This document shows positions 59,569-64,000 of a stretch of DNA of 64,000 nucleotides, one piece after another. The notes beneath the pieces are model-generated. The model did no database searches. It was not told the DNA's origin and worked only from the letters and a program-made list of their open reading frames with translations. The stretch is from Bog-473 sp963763575 (GTDB lineage: Bacteria; Actinomycetota; Acidimicrobiia; Acidimicrobiales; RAAP-2): the NCBI GenBank assembly GCA_963763575.1, contig CAVXPD010000002.1:62001-126000 (forward strand), read 5' to 3'. Every line of letters starts with the position of its first letter. Positions within the stretch are counted from its first letter, which is position 1. The translations under genes were made by a program, and so were the position numbers.

Positions 59569-61110
59569 ATGGCGTTGCGCGACCGCATGCTCAAGCTCGC
59601 TAAGGCGACGCACCTGCCGCGTCGCACCGTGCGACTCCGACTGACGCTGCTCTACGGTATGCTCTTCCTGCTGTCGGGCGCGGCGTTGCTCACCACCACG
59701 TACTTCCTCGTCGACGCGGCCACCGGGAACGCGTTCATCGTCCACGGCCAGGACGGGCTCACCTTCGCCGGGTACCAGATCGGGACGAACCCGCCAGGAA
59801 ACAAGAGCGGTGGCCTCAACCTCTTCAGCCCCAGTCGCAGCACCGAGTCCCGTCCGGTTGGCGCACACGGGAGCGGCGGATCGTTCAGCCACGATCGCGT
59901 GGTGCAGACCAAGGGAAAGACCTCGACCTCGGGCGGGCTCGTCAGTGCGGGCGGAGCATCGACGGGGGGGAAACCGACGCCGACCGACGTCAAGAAACAG
60001 CAGGAACAGATGGCGGACATCCAGCGCCAACTCGAGACCTTGGCCCACGCCTACCAGGGCTCGGAGCTCCACCAGCTCCTGATCGAGATGGGCGTCGCCC
60101 TCGGGATCATGGTGCTGCTGTCGGGAGGGCTCGGCTGGGTCGTCGCCGGTCGAGTGCTGCGCCCGTTGCGCACCATCACCGCGTCCACACGCGAAATTTC
60201 GGCCTCCAACCTGAACGAGCGCCTCGCCGTCGATGGACCGGACGACGAGCTGAAAGAGCTGGGCGACACCATCGACGGTCTGCTCGAGCGCCTGGAGGCA
60301 TCGTTCCACTCGCAGCGCCAATTCGTCGCCAACGCGTCCCACGAGCTGCGCACCCCGTTGGCGCGCCAGCGCACGCTCGCGCAGGTCGCCCTGGCGGATC
60401 CCGAGGCCAGCGCGGAGTCGCTGCGCGCGGCCCACGAACGGATTCTCGCCTCGGGGGAGCAACAGGAACAGCTGATCGATGCCCTGCTCACCCTCTCGAG
60501 GTCGCAGGCCGGCACGGCGGTCCATCAGAAGATCGACCTGGCTGCCATCGCGGAAGAGCTGCTCGAGGCGCGCCGGCCGGAGGCAGCGGCCCGCGCGCTG
60601 CGCGTGGCTGCGAATCTGGAGCCGGCCACCCTGCACGGTGACCCCCGCCTCGTCGAGCGCCTGGTGGCCAACCTGGTCGAAAACGCAGTGCGGCACAACG
60701 TTGCCGGTGGCACGGTCGAGGTACGGACCGGGGCGCGGGACGACGGTGCCTGGGTGACGATGTCGAACGACGGCCCGATGGTGCGACCGAGCGAGGTCGA
60801 GCGGCTCTACTCGCCCTTCGAGCGGCTGGACGGGGAGCGCTCGACCGGGGAAGAGGGTTTCGGGCTGGGCCTGTGCATCGTGCGTGCCATCGTCACCGCA
60901 CACGGTGCCACCGTGCACACGGTGGCACGGCCGCAGGGCGGCCTGAGGACCGAGGTGTGGTTCCCGACCCATGACCGCGCCGGTGCGGCGAGGGACCCTG
61001 CCGGCGGGGCGGCCGTGGCGGGTGCCGCCGGGAACGGTCCGGCGGGCGGGGGCGGCCACCCCGAAGGGGAAGAGCGCGCTCCGGTGCACGCGCTGGCATC
61101 GGACCACTAG
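59569..61110 (+). CDS. Sensor histidine kinase with HAMP domain
   Basis: The 513-residue kinase has a first helix (LTLLYGMLFLLSGAALLTTT), a low-complexity extracytoplasmic sensor of about 125 residues rich in Gly, Ser and Thr, a second helix (ALGIMVLLSGGLGWVVAGRV), HAMP (VLRPLRTITASTREISASNL), HisKA with NASHELRTPLARQRTLAQ, and HATPase with VENAVRHNVAG, SNDGPM and FGLGLCIVRA. The G1 motif is SNDGPMV where DxGxG is usual, as in many kinases of the CutS/VanS subgroup. A C-terminal Gly/Ala tail of about 50 residues is added. It follows its regulator directly. Confidence 0.92.
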   Translation: MALRDRMLKLAKATHLPRRTVRLRLTLLYGMLFLLSGAALLTTTYFLVDAATGNAFIVHGQDGLTFAGYQIGTNPPGNKSGGLNLFSPSRSTESRPVGAHGSGGSFSHDRVVQTKGKTSTSGGLVSAGGASTGGKPTPTDVKKQQEQMADIQRQLETLAHAYQGSELHQLLIEMGVALGIMVLLSGGLGWVVAGRVLRPLRTITASTREISASNLNERLAVDGPDDELKELGDTIDGLLERLEASFHSQRQFVANASHELRTPLARQRTLAQVALADPEASAESLRAAHERILASGEQQEQLIDALLTLSRSQAGTAVHQKIDLAAIAEELLEARRPEAAARALRVAANLEPATLHGDPRLVERLVANLVENAVRHNVAGGTVEVRTGARDDGAWVTMSNDGPMVRPSEVERLYSPFERLDGERSTGEEGFGLGLCIVRAIVTAHGATVHTVARPQGGLRTEVWFPTHDRAGAARDPAGGAAVAGAAGNGPAGGGGHPEGEERAPVHALASDH

Positions 61111-61120
61111 GTTCAGCGCC

Positions 61121-62092
61121 ATGCGCTTTACACACCTCGGCCGCACCGGCCTCACCGTCAGCCGCCTCTGCCTCGGCACTATGAACTTCGGCCCCGAGAC
61201 CGACGAGCCGACCTCGTTCGCCATCATGGACTCGGCCCTCGACGCCGGCATCAACTTCTTCGACTCGGCCAACGTCTACGGGCGCTCCAAGGGACGGGGC
61301 GCCACCGAGGAGATCGTCGGCCGCTGGTTCGCCCAGGGTGGGGGTCGCCGCGACAAGGTCGTGCTCGCCACCAAGCTCTACGGCGACATGGGCGACTGGC
61401 CGAACGAGGGCCGGCTCTCCGCGCTCAACATCCGACGCGCCTGCGACGCCAGCCTGCGCCGGCTGCAGACCGACTACATCGACCTGTACCAGATGCACCA
61501 CATCGATCGGCGCACGGGGTGGGACGAGATCTGGGAGGCGATGGAGGTGCTGCGCGACCAGGGAAAGATCATCTACGTGGGGTCGTCGAACTTCGCCGGC
61601 TGGCACATCGCCAAGGCGCAGGGAGCCGCGGCGCGCCGCAACTTCATGGGGTTGGTCAGCGAGCAGTCGCACTACAACCTGCTGACCCGCAAGGTCGAGC
61701 TCGAGGTGCTGCCGGCGGCCGAGGACTTCGGCCTCGGCGTCATCCCGTGGTCACCTTTGGCCAGCGGCCTGCTGGGCGGGGTGGTGCGCCAGGAGCGCGA
61801 CGGAAGCCGGCGCCGGGCCGAACATCTGCAGCAGCGGATCGAGGCCAAGCGCGCACAGCTCGAGGCCTACGAGGACCTCTGCGACGAGATCGGCGAGGAG
61901 CCCGGTGCCGTCGGGCTGGCCTGGCTGCTGACACGACCAGCCGTGACCGGGCCGATCGTCGGGCCGCGGACTCCTGCACATCTCGATTCGGCCGTGCACG
62001 CGGTGGACGTGACCTTGGACGACAAGGTGCTGGCCCGCCTGGACGAGATCTTCCCCGGATACAAGACCGCGCCGGAGGACTACGCCTGGTAG
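61121..62092 (+). CDS. Aldo/keto reductase
   Basis: The 323-residue enzyme has the AKR start MRFTHLGRTGLTVSRLCLGT, the catalytic Asp and Tyr in FFDSANVYGRSKGRGATEEI, Lys in VVLATKLYGDMGD, and His in DLYQMHHIDRRTGWDEIWEA. IPWSPLASGLLGG and PIVGPRTPAHLDSAV form the NADPH pocket. It should reduce small aldehydes or ketones. It starts ten bases after the kinase stop, so it may be read through. Confidence 0.92.
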   Translation: MRFTHLGRTGLTVSRLCLGTMNFGPETDEPTSFAIMDSALDAGINFFDSANVYGRSKGRGATEEIVGRWFAQGGGRRDKVVLATKLYGDMGDWPNEGRLSALNIRRACDASLRRLQTDYIDLYQMHHIDRRTGWDEIWEAMEVLRDQGKIIYVGSSNFAGWHIAKAQGAAARRNFMGLVSEQSHYNLLTRKVELEVLPAAEDFGLGVIPWSPLASGLLGGVVRQERDGSRRRAEHLQQRIEAKRAQLEAYEDLCDEIGEEPGAVGLAWLLTRPAVTGPIVGPRTPAHLDSAVHAVDVTLDDKVLARLDEIFPGYKTAPEDYAW

Positions 62093-62159
62093 TCACGCTC
62101 CGGGTGTCGCCGGTGAGTTCGTCGGTGGGTCTGCGGAGGTCTCAGCGAGGTCGTTGAAG

Positions 62160-62187
62160 CTCTAATCGGATCTGGTTAGAGGTTTTC
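62160..62187 (+). terminator. Possible terminator after the aldo/keto reductase gene
   Basis: CTCTAA (62160-62165) and TTAGAG (62176-62181) form a short stem with a ten-base loop, followed by GTTTTC. The stem is weak (six pairs), so this is uncertain. Confidence 0.35.
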
Positions 62188-62306
62188 GGGGAAATCGGCC
62201 CGCTCAGGGCACACTCCCCTGAGACCGTGCTCACGGAATCCTCACAACCGTTCCATAGCGTCACCCCCTGGGGCGGCCACGAATAGGGCCACGAAGGAGG
62301 ACCGCG

Positions 62307-63674
62307 GTGCGGGACATGGTGATGCAGATGAGCGGCTCGAATGGCGTGCTGTCGGTGCCGAGCGAGCACCTCCCGGGGCTGATCGCGCTCGTCCTGCTCG
62401 GCCCAGCGGTGTGGTTGTCCTTGGCGGGACTCCGCGCCCTCGTGACCCGAGGGGTCGGGTGGGCGGATCGGGCCCAGCGCCGGCTCGACGAACTGTCCTT
62501 TGCCGCCAAGTTGGTGCTGTTCGCCACCGTGGTCGGCGCGCTCGTGCACGCCGTCATCGTGCCGACGCACTGGGGAGACGCCCGGGTCACGGCGATTCTC
62601 TTCATCGCGGACGCGGTCGGGTTCGCGGTGGCCTTCTGGTGGACTTTCACCCGGCGGGCCCACTGGCGGCTCGTGTCGGTCGCCATGTTGGGGGGAACGG
62701 CGTGCGCGTATGCGCTTTACATCCTGACCGGATGGGAGACCATGGACCTTGTCGGTCTCGTCACTACGACCATCGAGGCGGCCGCCGCGCTGGTGGTCCT
62801 GTCACCCGTGGCGGCGTCGGCGTCCCGGCAGTACGGCGTGGCGCTCGCTGCCGTGCCCGTCGCGCTGGTCTCGTTGCTCGGCACCAACCTGATCGCCGGC
62901 ACCACGGCCGCCCCCGCCGCCACGGCCGCGCCGGCATCGGCACCTGCGCATAGCGGGAGCGGCATGGCGGGCATGGCGGGTGGTGCGGGTGCGGGTGCGG
63001 GTGCGTCGGGCAGCTCGAGCCCGCGCGCCGCTTCGGCCGACGCCGCGCTGTCATTGCCCACCGCGTCCCCGGCCGGGAGCATCAGCTGGCCCGACAACAT
63101 GTCGACCATGGCGGCCGGTATGAAGATGGCGGAGCCGGACTGCACGGCGCAGCCCACGGCTGCGCAGCAGCGGGCTGCGGTGAACCTGGTGGACCAGACG
63201 GTGGCCGCCGCACAGAAGTACACCAGCCTGGCGGCGGCCAAGGCCGCGGGCTATGTCCCCGTCACGCCGTCAGGCGCGCGCATCGTCCACTACATCAACC
63301 CGACGCTCTACGCGTCGGGCCAGGTGCTCGATCCGCAGGCCATCCCTTCGCTCGTCTACGTCAACACGGCGCACGGCGCGGTGCTCTCGGCGGCCATGTA
63401 TCTCGCGTCTCGGGGCACGAAGCCGCCTCAGCCGGGTGGATGCCTCACGCAATGGCACATCCATACCGACCTGTGCTTCAGCACCGGGCGCGTCGTCGGC
63501 ACCGACAACGATGGCTCCTGCACCGCCGGCGTCAACCGTGTGACCCAGCCCATGATGCACGTCTGGCTGACGCCCGTGTCGGGCGGCCCGCTCACCCCTG
63601 ACCCGTCTCCCCGCTCCGAGGTGTTGGCCGCTCTTGCCACGCCGCCGTTGAGCACCCCGAACGGGACCGCTTGA
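62307..63674 (+). CDS. Membrane protein with Met/His/Cys-rich extracytoplasmic domain
   Basis: The 455-residue protein has about five or six helices in the first 200 residues (LPGLIALVLLGPAVWLSLAG, LVLFATVVGALVHAVIVPTH, GVALAAVPVALVSLLGTNLI). A Gly/Ala/Met linker (SGMAGMAGGAGAGAGA) follows. The outer domain has Met and His residues (MSTMAAGMKMAEPDC), YTSLAAAKAAGYVPVTPSGA, HYINPTLYASGQVLDPQAIP, SLVYVNTAHGAVLSAAMYLA and CLTQWHIHTDLCFSTGR, with an HxH and two Cys. This suggests metal binding, perhaps copper; no enzyme family is recognised. GTG 62307 has AAGGAGG at eight bases. Starts 214 bases after the reductase. Confidence 0.7.
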   Translation: MRDMVMQMSGSNGVLSVPSEHLPGLIALVLLGPAVWLSLAGLRALVTRGVGWADRAQRRLDELSFAAKLVLFATVVGALVHAVIVPTHWGDARVTAILFIADAVGFAVAFWWTFTRRAHWRLVSVAMLGGTACAYALYILTGWETMDLVGLVTTTIEAAAALVVLSPVAASASRQYGVALAAVPVALVSLLGTNLIAGTTAAPAATAAPASAPAHSGSGMAGMAGGAGAGAGASGSSSPRAASADAALSLPTASPAGSISWPDNMSTMAAGMKMAEPDCTAQPTAAQQRAAVNLVDQTVAAAQKYTSLAAAKAAGYVPVTPSGARIVHYINPTLYASGQVLDPQAIPSLVYVNTAHGAVLSAAMYLASRGTKPPQPGGCLTQWHIHTDLCFSTGRVVGTDNDGSCTAGVNRVTQPMMHVWLTPVSGGPLTPDPSPRSEVLAALATPPLSTPNGTA

Positions 63675-63711
63675 TCCGCGGGCGTCGTTCGGGCGTGGCG
63701 GCTCAGCCGGC

Positions 63712-64000
63712 TCAGGGCCGGGCCGACCCTGCCAGCTCGGGTTCGGGTTCGGGCGAAGGCGGCGCGGCCTGCGTGGTCAGGTCGTCGGCGTCGACGGAGA
63801 GCTTGGGGAGGGCGCGGTCGAGCCACTTCGGGAACCACCAGTTGGCGTTCCCGAAGAGCATCATCAGCGACGGCACGATCGCCATGCGGATGAGGACGGC
63901 GTCGACTGCGATGCCGGCGGCAAGCCCGATGCCAAACTCCTTGATCACCCGCTCGCCGCCGAGGACGAACGAGCCGAACACCAGGATCATGATGAGCGCG
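63712..64000 (-). CDS. MMPL/RND-family membrane transporter (C-terminal end, partial)
   Basis: The frame is open to the right window edge. It encodes the last helices of an MMPL protein: FGSFVLGGERVIKEFGIGLA, AAGIAVDAVLIRMAIVPSLM and MLFGNANWWFPKWLDRALPK, a standard end of actinobacterial MMPL transporters, then a polar tail rich in Pro and Glu. MMPL proteins export lipids or siderophores using the proton gradient. The N-terminal part lies beyond 64000. Confidence 0.9.
   Translation of the reverse strand, partial: ALIMILVFGSFVLGGERVIKEFGIGLAAGIAVDAVLIRMAIVPSLMMLFGNANWWFPKWLDRALPKLSVDADDLTTQAAPPSPEPEPELAGSARP

Noticed and set aside
59563..61272. A 569-codon minus-strand open frame
   Set aside because: It is antisense to the histidine kinase, whose HisKA and HATPase motifs are intact.

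Overview
The window is a high-GC, GTG-start-rich chromosome segment from an actinobacterium. The best lineage evidence is a mycothiol-dependent formaldehyde dehydrogenase (mscR), a decaprenylphosphoryl-arabinose set (ubiA-dprE1-dprE2), a CxxHxxC [3Fe-4S] ferredoxin and DUF2252 and COG4315-type proteins. The arrangement is not that of Mycobacterium or Corynebacterium, so a non-mycolata member of the Actinomycetota (possibly Acidimicrobiia) is my inference. No rRNA, tRNA, CRISPR array or prophage was found.

Region 1 (1-20 kb) is dominated by redox, thiol and electrophile defence plus two DHA2-type drug exporters: an AlkA-like glycosylase, a DyP peroxidase carrying an encapsulin-targeting tail, a DsbA-like protein, a flavoprotein disulfide reductase, a redoxin, OsmC, an SDR, an F420/NADP-type dehydrogenase and several VOC proteins. 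It also holds much gene decay: an UPF0104 gene with a stop and a frameshift, a frameshifted UbiB/ABC1 gene, an internally deleted nitronate monooxygenase and a VOC relic. Region 2 (19-27 kb) has a DUF2252 protein, an aldehyde dehydrogenase and two divergent polytopic GT-C-like membrane proteins.

Region 3 (26.6-36.8 kb, minus strand) is the most striking part. A two-component system (RR-HK) is followed by a chain of overlapping genes: small membrane protein, ApbE, ferric-reductase-like di-heme membrane protein, NuoF-like flavoprotein, [3Fe-4S] ferredoxin, phosphodiester glycosidase (NAGPA), UbiA, DprE1, DprE2. Almost every junction is a start/stop overlap of 1-7 bases, so a membrane electron-transfer module is translationally coupled to synthesis of polyprenyl-phosphate-arabinose. 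DprE1 has Ala where M. tuberculosis has the benzothiazinone target Cys387.

Region 4 (37-50 kb) has DedA, MarR, a B12-dependent acyl-CoA mutase (two genes, probably leaderless, behind three 15-bp iterons), a fused electron-transfer flavoprotein beta-alpha, a frameshifted gamma-glutamyltransferase, mscR, a secreted repeat protein, a VOC protein with operator-like repeats, and an alpha/beta hydrolase split by an IS630 fragment. Region 5 (50-64 kb) has a COG4280 membrane protein, an amidohydrolase, a methyltransferase, a thiolase/DUF35 pair, a MacAB-like exporter with a duplicated-domain lipoprotein, its divergent two-component system, an aldo/keto reductase, a Met/His-rich membrane protein and the end of an MMPL protein.
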